Part shown: piece by piece, positions 29,044 through 37,999 of the stretch | Layout: every line of letters begins with the position of its first letter | Numbering within the stretch: position 1 is the first letter of the stretch | Assembly (NCBI GenBank): GCA_030667525.1 | Contig: DAOUVS010000002.1 | Location: forward strand, 1 to 49,366 | DNA: 49,366 nucleotides | Origin: Candidatus Zixiibacteriota bacterium | Lineage (GTDB): Bacteria > Zixibacteria > MSB-5A5 > GN15 > PGXB01 | Reading direction: 5' to 3' | Made by a program: the position numbers and the translations under genes | The notes under the pieces: model-generated | What the model was told of the DNA's origin: nothing | The model's database searches: none | What the model saw: the letters and a program-made list of their open reading frames with translations, nothing else

Positions 29044-29688
29044 ATGTCCAAAAAAGCAGTTCTTTTAATATTTGCTTTGTTTTTATTTGTTGGTTGTATT
29101 CAAAAAATCGAACGTCCCTCCAGAATTGATCCTTCCCGATATTTTCCGTTAAATGTCGGCGACGAGTATATTTACAATGGCGAAGTTCGCAAAGTAGTGA
29201 CATCTAATGATATTGAGCATCTGTTTACCAGAACTTTCCTTGACAGTACCGGCAATGTAATAAGACGGGAAGATGTTATTAAAACCGATGACGGCATTAT
29301 GTTAAAAAGCCGGTTCTCTGTTTCCTCAAAAATTCCTATTATTAATTTTGATCCCCCTCTGCCGTATTCGCCACGGACAAGTCTAATAGGTGACACTTTG
29401 CTGTTAACTACGGTTGAAATCAGGGCAGATTCAATCAACAGTCACCTGCGGGCGCAGGTAAAATACGAAATAATGGCGATTGATACTGTTTGGACACCAT
29501 CAGGAAATTTTCCTGATTGCATAAAAATAAAAATGATCTACCGCCTTCTTGATAAAGCCGAATCAAGCTTTATCGATGGTGAAACTATTCTCTGGTTTGC
29601 CCGGGATATCGGGATTGTGAAATATGAGTCACCGTTGGAAAGCGGAGAACTCCTGCAGGCGACTGTTGCAGGAAAATCTTACCCATAA
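29044..29688 (+). CDS. Hypothetical lipoprotein
   Basis: MSKKAVLLIFALFLFVGCIQ lipobox-type signal; no recognised domain. Confidence 0.75.
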   Translation: MSKKAVLLIFALFLFVGCIQKIERPSRIDPSRYFPLNVGDEYIYNGEVRKVVTSNDIEHLFTRTFLDSTGNVIRREDVIKTDDGIMLKSRFSVSSKIPIINFDPPLPYSPRTSLIGDTLLLTTVEIRADSINSHLRAQVKYEIMAIDTVWTPSGNFPDCIKIKMIYRLLDKAESSFIDGETILWFARDIGIVKYESPLESGELLQATVAGKSYP

Positions 29689-29694
29689 ATTATT

Positions 29695-30516
29695 ATGCCG
29701 GAACTTCCTGAAGTTGAAACCGTTGTCAGGGGACTGCGAAAAGTAATTCTTGGCAAAACAATCGGCTCGGCAAATTGCCTCTCTCCCAAAATTAATCAAG
29801 ATAATTATCCCGGCTGGCTCGATGATATACAGAGGAAGCAGATTATTTCTATCGGTCGGCGCGGCAAAAATATTCTGATAAACCTAAGCGGCAACAATAC
29901 TCTTTGGGTGCATCTTAGAATGACCGGCCATTTTTTCTATCTGCCTAAAAAAAATCTGATTGAAAAACATGACCTGGTACTGTTGGAACTGAAAAATGAT
30001 AAAAACAATCTTCGCTTCAATGATTACCGCCGTTTTGGACGGGTACGTCTTTTCCCAACCGATACCGTGATGCTTCAAAAAGGCCTGTGCAATCTTGGCC
30101 CGGAACCGCTTGAAATAGCAGTTAATGATTTTATTGATTTGTTTAACAAATCATCACGGATGATGAAACCGGCTCTGCTCGATCAAACATTTCTGGCTGG
30201 GCTGGGGAATATCTATGCCGATGAATCTCTTTATTCCACCCGAATTCATCCGCGCAAACAAACCAACCGTATCTCAAAAAAGAAGCTTACCGAACTTCAC
30301 GCCGTCATTCAAAAGATGCTAAAAAAATCAATCAGTCTTATGGGAACCACCGTTGATTCATTTTCCGGAGTTAATCGTAAAACCGGGCAGTACCAAAACT
30401 ATCTCCTCGCTTATGGACGTGAGGGAGAAAAATGTCAAAGATGCGACGGTACAATCAAGCGGGAAAAAATCGGCTCACGTTCGGCGCACTTCTGCCCACG
30501 CTGCCAGAGAATGTAA
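29695..30516 (+). CDS. mutM: Formamidopyrimidine-DNA glycosylase
   Basis: MPELPEVETVVRGLRKVILGK; QTFLAGLGNIYADESLYSTRIHP; C-terminal zinc finger CQRCDGTIKREKIGSRSAHFCPRCQRM. Confidence 0.96.
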   Translation: MPELPEVETVVRGLRKVILGKTIGSANCLSPKINQDNYPGWLDDIQRKQIISIGRRGKNILINLSGNNTLWVHLRMTGHFFYLPKKNLIEKHDLVLLELKNDKNNLRFNDYRRFGRVRLFPTDTVMLQKGLCNLGPEPLEIAVNDFIDLFNKSSRMMKPALLDQTFLAGLGNIYADESLYSTRIHPRKQTNRISKKKLTELHAVIQKMLKKSISLMGTTVDSFSGVNRKTGQYQNYLLAYGREGEKCQRCDGTIKREKIGSRSAHFCPRCQRM

Positions 30517-30532
30517 TATTTTTGAATTTATT

Positions 30533-31639
30533 TTAGGTCAATTCCGATTGATCGGAATTGATACTTACTTCGAATACTTTCAAAAGCGATAGAAATACTG
30601 CCGTAATTAGCGGCCCAAGGACTATCCCCAAAAGTCCGAAAATGATAATACCGCCCATAATTGAAAAGAACAACAACAGTGTATGCATTTCAGTTTTTCC
30701 GGCAAAAAGATGCGGCCTCAGGAAATTATCGGTCTGACTGATAGCCAAGCCAACAACAATAATTATAATACCTTTAACGGCCGAGCCGCTCAAAAGCAAA
30801 ATAATTCCGGCCGGGATATAGATCAACGATGGTCCCACCACTGGAATAAAGGCCAGAAAAGCCATGACAGATCCCCATAATACCGGTGATGAAATGCCGA
30901 CAATGGCAAAAAGAATGCCGCCCAAAACACCTTGAATAAGAGCAATTACAAGACCGCCATACATTGTGCCTTCGATAACCTCTTTCATATGCGAGTACAA
31001 AATGCTGATCTGTTCACGTTTCAGCGGTGTGATTTTCTTCAACGATTCCACAATCTGATCACCATCACGGAAGAAGAAAAACATTGTAAATAACATCAGT
31101 AGAAAATAGAAAAAGGTTTTAGTGATATTGGCAATAACCGTTGTCGCCTGCGAGCCTATCGCTTTGGTTATGGTCGTGACTGCGTCTTTGATAATTGTTT
31201 CAAAGTCAACGTCGGCCAACTGCGGATAATCGGTCAATTTATTTTTTACCGCATCTAAAAACGGAATATTTAAGGTCAAATATTCTTTCAGATTTCCGCT
31301 TTTGTAGGTTTCATTGACAAGCTGAACCGCATTAGCCGCTTCGCCCGCCAGCGAGGCCAAAAGATAAATAGCCGGACCGATAATAATAATAAAAAGCAGA
31401 ATACAGGCGACCAGCGAGGCTAACCAGGATTGTTTTATTCTGATACTTAGCCAGCCATACACCGGATAAAATACAATAACCAGTATCGCCGCCCAGGCAA
31501 TCGGCGTAAAAAACGGCACCATCAACTGATAAAACATGTAGAAAAAGACAGCTACAATAAGAAAAAACAGCGCCGTGAGAATATATTCTTTTTTCATACC
31601 TTTTAAATTACCTCTCAACTCCAAGATTGGAAATTGCAA
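30533..31639 (-). CDS. AI-2E family transporter (PerM-like)
   Basis: Polytopic; FFRDGDQIVESLKKITPLKREQ...YGGLVIALIQGVLGGILFAIVGISSPVLWGSVMAFLAFIPVVGPSLIYIPAGIILLLSG. Start may be internal (MKKEYIL). Confidence 0.88.
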   Translation of the reverse strand: MQFPILELRGNLKGMKKEYILTALFFLIVAVFFYMFYQLMVPFFTPIAWAAILVIVFYPVYGWLSIRIKQSWLASLVACILLFIIIIGPAIYLLASLAGEAANAVQLVNETYKSGNLKEYLTLNIPFLDAVKNKLTDYPQLADVDFETIIKDAVTTITKAIGSQATTVIANITKTFFYFLLMLFTMFFFFRDGDQIVESLKKITPLKREQISILYSHMKEVIEGTMYGGLVIALIQGVLGGILFAIVGISSPVLWGSVMAFLAFIPVVGPSLIYIPAGIILLLSGSAVKGIIIIVVGLAISQTDNFLRPHLFAGKTEMHTLLLFFSIMGGIIIFGLLGIVLGPLITAVFLSLLKVFEVSINSDQSELT

Positions 31640-31700
31640 TTATGGAATCAACAAATATTTAATTCTTTTTTTAGTTAAAAAATGAGAAATCTCAGCCAAT

Positions 31701-31735
31701 AAAAAAGGCGGAAGTTTTATACTTCCGCCTTTTTT
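31701..31735. terminator. Bidirectional-type intrinsic terminator
   Basis: AAAAAAGGCGGAAGT-TTTAT-ACTTCCGCCTTTTTT. Confidence 0.85.
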
Positions 31736-31753
31736 GCCAAAATCAAAAAATCT

Positions 31754-34588
31754 CTACATACAAACCGGCTCCGGTCCACCTTTATATTTGTAGCTTATTA
31801 AATATACAATATCCAGGATGTTTATTAATTGATCATTGTTAACATCAGCCGCTTCTAATTCGGGTGGCGGTGGACCACCTTTGTATTTGTAACTAATGAG
31901 AAAAACAATATCGAGAATATTAATGACATCATCGCCGTTGGTATCACCACAAACATATTGGCATAAGTCCCCGACTCCGTTTTCGTCGACATCAATTTGA
32001 TCGGGATTATAAAGGTCCGGACAATTATCACAAATATCACCGACTCCGTCAGCGTCCCCGTCGGCCTGATCAATATTGGATATTTCAGGACAGTTATCAA
32101 CGGGACATTGATTGGCTGTATAACCAGGATTGCCAAAACCGTCATCGTCGGTATCAGTGCAAGGGTCGCAGGCATCACCAATACCATCGGCATCAACATC
32201 AGACTGATTACTGTTTGCATCATCGGGACAGTTATCACAAAGATTGCCCACATTATCAGAATCATTGTCCGCCTGATCAGTATTATCTATGGCGGGACAA
32301 TTATCGCAGGCATCACCAATACCGTCAACATCGCCATCGTCCTGATTATTGTTTGCATCATCGGGACAATTATCACACAGATTACCATAATTATCCTGAT
32401 CATTATTGGCCTGATTGGTATTGCTTATATCTACGCAGTTATCACATACATCTCCAACATCATCGGTATCACCATCTGCCTGATCGTTGTTTGCATCATC
32501 GGGACAATTATCACAGAGATCACCATAGTTATCCTGATCATTATTGGCCTGATTCGTATTGCCTGTGGTAGGACAGTTATCACAGAGATCACCGACATTG
32601 TCGGTATCACCATCCGCCTGATCATTATTATCTATCTCAGGGCAATTATCGCAGGCATCGCCATAACTATCAGGATCAGAGTTTGTCTGATTAGTGTTAC
32701 TGGTTGATGGGCAATTATCACAGACATCTCCCACATTATCTGAATCACCATCCGCCTGATCATTATTATCTATGGCGGGGCAATTATCGCAAACATCGCC
32801 AATACCATCATCGTCATTATCTAATTGATTGAGGTTGGAAACTGTCGGACAGTTATCGCACAGATTGCCAATTCCATCACCATCGGAATCAGCCTGATCT
32901 GTGTTGGATATGTCCGGACAATTATCACATACATCACCGACTCCATCGGTGTCCGCGTCGGCTTGGTTAATATTGGAAATATCAGGACAGTTGTCATTGG
33001 GACATTCATTGGCTGTAAAACCAGGATTGCCATAAGTATCATTATCGGTATCAGTGCAAGGGTCGCAGACATCACCAATACCATCGGCGTCGGCATCAGC
33101 CTGATTTGTATTTGCATCATCGGGGCAGTTATCACAAAGATTACCAACATTATCTGCATCACTGTCAGCCTGATCAGTATTACTTATAGCAGGGCAATTA
33201 TCACAGACATCACCCACATTATCGGTATCACTATCAGCTTGATTTGTATTTGCATCATCAGGGCAATTATCACAGACATTTCCTACATTATCGGTATCGC
33301 TGTCGGCCTGATCAGTATTGCTCAAGGTTTCACAATTATCGCAGGCGTCACCAACACCGTCAACATCGCCATCGTCCTGACTATTATTAGCATCGTCGGG
33401 ACAATTATCACATAGATTACCATAATTATCCTGATCATTATTAGCCTGATTTGTATTGCTTATATCTATGCAGTTATCACAGACATCTCCCACATCATCG
33501 GTATCACCGTCCGCCTGATCATTATTATCTATCTCAGGGCAATTATCGCAGGCGTCGCCATAACTATCAGGGTCAGAGTTTGTCTGATTAACATTACTGG
33601 TTGATGGGCAATTATCACAGACATCACCCACATTATCGGTATCACCATCCGCCTGATCACTATTATCTATCTCAGGGCAATTATCGCAGGCGTCGCCGTA
33701 ACTATCAGGGTCAGAATTTGTTTGATTAGTATTACTGGTTGCTGGGCAATTATCACAGACATCTCCGACATTATCTGAATCACCATCCGCCTGATCATTA
33801 TTATCGATATCGGGGCAATTATCGCAGAGATCGCCAATACCATCACCATCACTATCTGATTGATCGAAGTTGGAAACAGTTGGACAGTTATCACATACGT
33901 TTCCAACATCATCGCCATCAGAATCTTGCTGATTCGTGTTGGCGGTAAGGCGGCAATTATCTGTGGCGTTCGCAATTCCGTCACAATCAGTGTCACCCAC
34001 ACAAGATGTTGTATACCAGCAATAAGGGCCGGCAAACTCAACATGATACTGTTCCCAGAAAATCCAGTCCCAGGTATCATCATATCCGGCCGGATAATCC
34101 AGCGAATCAATACAGAATATTCCCTCCTGATCAATATTCATATTAAATCTGATATAGGCCTGATTTGGCAAAGCTACTGATATGCAGCCGGAACCGGCCA
34201 GATTAAAATTAATCGAATCAGGAAGAAGACCATCATTCCAGCCAAATTCTGCTATTTCCCGAACATAGTTAAACATTGTTGTATAGCCATTAAGATACTC
34301 AATACTATTTGAACTGCCCTCCCCGCCAACATCAACATGAGTAACATCGGTGATTGATTCATCGGGACTGTAAAAAATAAACGAAAAACCGCCCCCACAC
34401 CAATCTTCAGCAGGATCAATTTCGTTATCAATATAGATATCAATATTGAAATCCGTTGATATTTCAATATCCCCATCGATTGCCTGCGGGCAATCGGCAG
34501 ATATAGTGAAATTTGTTTGGGCGGATGTTATCCCAAAGGAAAACACAAAAAACACCGCCAACAAGGTCAAAACTCTACTATGGCGCAT
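31754..34588 (-). CDS. Large secreted thrombospondin type 3-like (Ca-binding) repeat protein with C-terminal dockerin-like domain
   Basis: Signal peptide MRHSRVLTLLAVFFVFSFGITSAQ; about 29 tandem 23-aa units of the type DNCPxxxNxxQADxDxDxxGDxC; C-terminal duplicated (N)ILDIVYLISYKYKGGP. Confidence 0.93.
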   Translation of the reverse strand: MRHSRVLTLLAVFFVFSFGITSAQTNFTISADCPQAIDGDIEISTDFNIDIYIDNEIDPAEDWCGGGFSFIFYSPDESITDVTHVDVGGEGSSNSIEYLNGYTTMFNYVREIAEFGWNDGLLPDSINFNLAGSGCISVALPNQAYIRFNMNIDQEGIFCIDSLDYPAGYDDTWDWIFWEQYHVEFAGPYCWYTTSCVGDTDCDGIANATDNCRLTANTNQQDSDGDDVGNVCDNCPTVSNFDQSDSDGDGIGDLCDNCPDIDNNDQADGDSDNVGDVCDNCPATSNTNQTNSDPDSYGDACDNCPEIDNSDQADGDTDNVGDVCDNCPSTSNVNQTNSDPDSYGDACDNCPEIDNNDQADGDTDDVGDVCDNCIDISNTNQANNDQDNYGNLCDNCPDDANNSQDDGDVDGVGDACDNCETLSNTDQADSDTDNVGNVCDNCPDDANTNQADSDTDNVGDVCDNCPAISNTDQADSDADNVGNLCDNCPDDANTNQADADADGIGDVCDPCTDTDNDTYGNPGFTANECPNDNCPDISNINQADADTDGVGDVCDNCPDISNTDQADSDGDGIGNLCDNCPTVSNLNQLDNDDDGIGDVCDNCPAIDNNDQADGDSDNVGDVCDNCPSTSNTNQTNSDPDSYGDACDNCPEIDNNDQADGDTDNVGDLCDNCPTTGNTNQANNDQDNYGDLCDNCPDDANNDQADGDTDDVGDVCDNCVDISNTNQANNDQDNYGNLCDNCPDDANNNQDDGDVDGIGDACDNCPAIDNTDQADNDSDNVGNLCDNCPDDANSNQSDVDADGIGDACDPCTDTDDDGFGNPGYTANQCPVDNCPEISNIDQADGDADGVGDICDNCPDLYNPDQIDVDENGVGDLCQYVCGDTNGDDVINILDIVFLISYKYKGGPPPPELEAADVNNDQLINILDIVYLISYKYKGGPEPVCM

Positions 34589-35119
34589 AGCGACCTCCGG
34601 TTAAATATTTATAAAATTTATTTACTTTCAGTTTATTAATACAAATTGGTCAACCCAAAGTGATTATCAGGGCGATTAAAATGTGGAAAACCAATTGAAA
34701 GATTAGGATTTATTTAATATGGGACTTGTTTGGCGTATATAATTCGCTTGCGTCACTTTCATCCGCGCTAGAATAGTAAGTATCCTCCGATTATGAAAAG
34801 ACCTATCTTTCATTAATAAATATACGCCGATATGGAATTCTTGTCAATCTTTTTATTCCTAATTCCTATAACATCATGTACCAAATAGGCATCTCTTTCC
34901 CAATTGACAATTGAATAAATTGATATATATTTATTATAGTATGGAATATATCTTTATAATTAAGTCCTGTTACAGCAGGATGTCGGTTGTCGCTTTGACT
35001 AATGTGTCATCTTATCAGCCGAAAAGTTCATCCGGCTTGCAGGATGAATAGATTTTAGATTCGCATATATTTAATTAAACCCGTTAAAATTTAAGGCTTT
35101 AATATAAAGCAAAAAATAT

Positions 35120-36655
35120 TTGGAGGCAGTTATGACTATCAAATTAAGCGGTGCCGATTTAACCATTGAAAAATTGGTTAAGGTTGCCAGAGATAATGAA
35201 AAAGTGGAGCTTCATCCCAAAGCTATCGAGCGGATCAAGAAATGCCGCAAAATGCTGGAAGACAAAATCGAAGCCGGTGAGATCATGTATGGCGTCAATA
35301 CCGGCATTGGTGAATTCTCCGAGCTTGTTCTCAATGACGATCAGGTCAAAGATTTTCAGAAATATCTGATTTATAATCATTCGGCCGGCATTGGTGACCC
35401 GGCCCCGATAGAATATGTCCGCGGCGCGATGGCCGGAAGAATCAATGTCCATGCTCATGGTCAATCGGGTGTCCGCCTGGAGATTACTCAGACCTTGGTT
35501 GATATGCTAAACAAAGGCGTGACCCCCTTTGTTTGCCAGAAAGGTTCGGTCGGTGCTTGCGGTGATCTGGCCCCGATGGCTCAGGTTGCTCTCCTGATGA
35601 TGGGCGAGGGCAAAGCCTACTATAAAGGCGAGCTTCTTCCCGGCAAAGAGGCGATGGCCAAAGCCGGAATTCCGATCCCCGGTTTAAAAGCAAGAGACGG
35701 CCTCGCTACTATCAACGGCTCCAATGTTCTAACCGCCATGAGCGCTATTTTGTTGTATGATGCCGAAAGATGGCTCAAACAGGCCGAGATCGCAACCGCC
35801 ATGTCACTCGAAGCGCTCAAAGCAAATATGAAACCTTACAGCGCAAAACTCCATGAAGCGCGCGGTTTCACTGGCGCAATCAGAACCGCCAAAACCATTG
35901 CCGATCTTGTCGCCGGAGGTGATCTGGCCGAAAATAAGATTAAATGCAAAATACAGGATGCCTACTCAATGCGCTCGACCCCACAGGTCATTGGTGCCGC
36001 CTTTGATGCCCTCAATTACGCCCGCTCTCAGGTGGAGATTGAACTCAATGGCGTCGGTGATAATCCGGTCTTTTTCCCCGATGATAACCTGCAGATCTCA
36101 GGCGCAAATTTCCAGGGAACACCGGTCGCTTTGCCGAGGGATATGGTCGGCATTGCTATCACCATGGTCAGCGTCATGTCCGAACGGCGAATGAACCGCC
36201 TGAACAATCCTGCTTTGTCGGTTGGTCTGCCGGCCTTTTTGACCAAAGGAGCCGGGATGTTTTCCGGTTTGATGCTTTCGCAATATACCGCCGATTCGTT
36301 GATTGTTGAGCAACGGATTCTATCGGCACCAGCCTCGATTCAATCGATACCGGCTGCCGCCGATCAGGAAGATTTTGTCTCGATGGGCATGAACACCGCC
36401 ATCAAAAATTTCCAGATTTATGACAACGCCTGTGGAGTTTTGGGAATAGAATTTATGGCCGCGGCGCAGGCGCTTGATTTCCGTGATTACAAATTTGGTC
36501 TTGGTGTCACCAAAGCCCATGAGGTTATCCGCCGCCATGTTGAATTTCTTGATATTGACCGACCGCTTTATGAGGACCACACTAATATGCAAAAATTGGT
36601 CAGATCGTGCGAAATTCTGGAGGAAGTCGAAAAAGCTATCGGCCCGCTTGAGTAA
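35120..36655 (+). CDS. Aromatic amino acid lyase/aminomutase family (HAL/PAL/TAL) with ACG MIO triad
   Basis: MYGVNTGIGEFSELV; VGACGDLAPMAQVALLMMGEGKAYYKG; QDAYSMRSTPQVIGA; GDNPVFFPDD...SGANFQGTPVA; TNMQKLVRSCEILEEVE. The likely start is MTIKLSG at 35132. Confidence 0.92.
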   Translation: MEAVMTIKLSGADLTIEKLVKVARDNEKVELHPKAIERIKKCRKMLEDKIEAGEIMYGVNTGIGEFSELVLNDDQVKDFQKYLIYNHSAGIGDPAPIEYVRGAMAGRINVHAHGQSGVRLEITQTLVDMLNKGVTPFVCQKGSVGACGDLAPMAQVALLMMGEGKAYYKGELLPGKEAMAKAGIPIPGLKARDGLATINGSNVLTAMSAILLYDAERWLKQAEIATAMSLEALKANMKPYSAKLHEARGFTGAIRTAKTIADLVAGGDLAENKIKCKIQDAYSMRSTPQVIGAAFDALNYARSQVEIELNGVGDNPVFFPDDNLQISGANFQGTPVALPRDMVGIAITMVSVMSERRMNRLNNPALSVGLPAFLTKGAGMFSGLMLSQYTADSLIVEQRILSAPASIQSIPAAADQEDFVSMGMNTAIKNFQIYDNACGVLGIEFMAAAQALDFRDYKFGLGVTKAHEVIRRHVEFLDIDRPLYEDHTNMQKLVRSCEILEEVEKAIGPLE

Positions 36656-36679
36656 AGTTTATTGAACGTTTATTTGGTA

Positions 36680-36743
36680 GGATAGACATTCCTGTCTGTC
36701 CAAAATAGCACCCGACATTGTGCGCGGCAGACACTTGTCTGCC
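36680..36743. repeat. Pair of intergenic REP-like hairpins
   Basis: GGATAGACA-TTCC-TGTCTGTCC (36680-36701) and GGCAGACA-CT-TGTCTGCC (36726-36743). Confidence 0.6.
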
Positions 36744-36857
36744 GTGTAAGAATCACCAAATAGCGAAGAAATTATATGCCCACAAATTTGTAACCTTATT
36801 CTCAAAATTACGTCTATTTATATAGATAATTATTTTTCCTAAGGAAAGGATGTCTGT

Positions 36858-37796
36858 ATGAGGACAATTAAATTTCTGATTTCACTGATTTTGCTTCTTG
36901 CCGTTTCCACTTTCGCCGATTATGAGGATACCAAAATTCTCAGTCTTTCGGCCGATGGTATCGAACAGTTTGAAATCGATTGCAGCGCCGGTTATTTGCA
37001 AATTAGGGGAGTCGAGGGCCTTGCCACTATTGAAGTTGAGGCTGAAATTTATATTGAGGGGATGAAAAAATCCAAAGCGCAAGATTTTATCGAAGACAAT
37101 TTGAATCTGTCGCTTCGGGAAAGAGGCAAAACAGCCCGATTAATCAGTAACTTTGACAATTCCGGTTTTTCATTCGGTCTCTTTACAGGTTTTAGATCAG
37201 CAGGAATAAATCTGACCATCAAGGTGCCCAAAAATCTGCTTATTGATATTAAAGATGGTTCCGGCGACATCATGATCGAGGATATCGAAAACGAAATAGA
37301 TATAAACGATGGTTCCGGTGACATTGAAATTGAAAATATTATAGGACGGCTGGATATTTCGGACGGATCCGGAGATCTAAGACTGACCGATATCGAAGGT
37401 GACATTCGTCTTGAGGATGGTTCCGGGGAAATTACTTTTGATAATATCAAAGGTAATATCGATATCGACGATGGCTCAGGCGATATTGAATTTGAGCAGA
37501 TTATCGGTTCGATTGAACTTGATGACGGCTCTGGTGAAATTGATGCCAACGAGATTGAGGGAGATTTCTTTATTGATGATGGTTCCGGCAATATTGATAT
37601 AAGAGCCGTTACCGGTGATGTGGAAATTGACGATGGTTCCGGAGATATAGAAGTGGCCAAAATCGGCGGGACAGTGATTGTCGATGATGGTTCCGGGAGC
37701 ATTCGGATTGACGATGTCAGAGGTGATGTTGAGATTATCGACGATGATTCAGGACGTTGCCGCATTACCAATGTTGATGGCCGCGTCAAAGACTAA
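36858..37796 (+). CDS. DUF4097-like secreted repeat protein (predicted beta-solenoid)
   Basis: Signal peptide; from 37254 onward about nine strict 18-aa repeats of DGSGDIEIENIxGxIDID. Confidence 0.85.
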   Translation: MRTIKFLISLILLLAVSTFADYEDTKILSLSADGIEQFEIDCSAGYLQIRGVEGLATIEVEAEIYIEGMKKSKAQDFIEDNLNLSLRERGKTARLISNFDNSGFSFGLFTGFRSAGINLTIKVPKNLLIDIKDGSGDIMIEDIENEIDINDGSGDIEIENIIGRLDISDGSGDLRLTDIEGDIRLEDGSGEITFDNIKGNIDIDDGSGDIEFEQIIGSIELDDGSGEIDANEIEGDFFIDDGSGNIDIRAVTGDVEIDDGSGDIEVAKIGGTVIVDDGSGSIRIDDVRGDVEIIDDDSGRCRITNVDGRVKD

Positions 37797-37900
37797 AATA
37801 TTATGTGCGCGGCAGATAGCCAAAAAAATCCACATCTGCCCGGATGTATTGTTGATGATTGCGTTAGATTAAATTAGCCCGCTTCTTATTTTACCATAAA

Positions 37901-37922
37901 GGCGGGAGCTTCGGCTCCCGCC
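37901..37922. terminator. Strong terminator hairpin between convergent genes
   Basis: GGCGGGAGC-TTCG-GCTCCCGCC followed by TATTTTA. Confidence 0.85.
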
Positions 37923-37999
37923 TATTTTAATGCCATAACCAACTAAGCTTATCAAAAATTATACAGTGATTTGGTGGGGAAAGTGAATTATTACTTCAC

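Noticed and set aside
30533-31639. AI-2E transporter as part of a quorum-sensing system
   Set aside because: Family name is historical; neighbours are mutM and a TSP3 protein, giving no support for signalling.
31997-33415. Long plus-strand ORFs (236, 118 and 196 aa) inside the TSP3 gene
   Set aside because: Low-complexity translations (IIGTIITEITIVIL...) are antisense products of the 69-bp repeat; the minus frame is clearly the real gene.
31855-34134. Other minus-frame ORFs (MILIMWAIFVITVPMM..., MIRREYSVLIRW...)
   Set aside because: Alternate frames of the same TSP3 repeat with no independent support.
37049-37789. 246-aa antisense ORF over the DUF4097-like gene
   Set aside because: Repetitive SPEPSSISISP translation is the mirror of the DGSG repeat.
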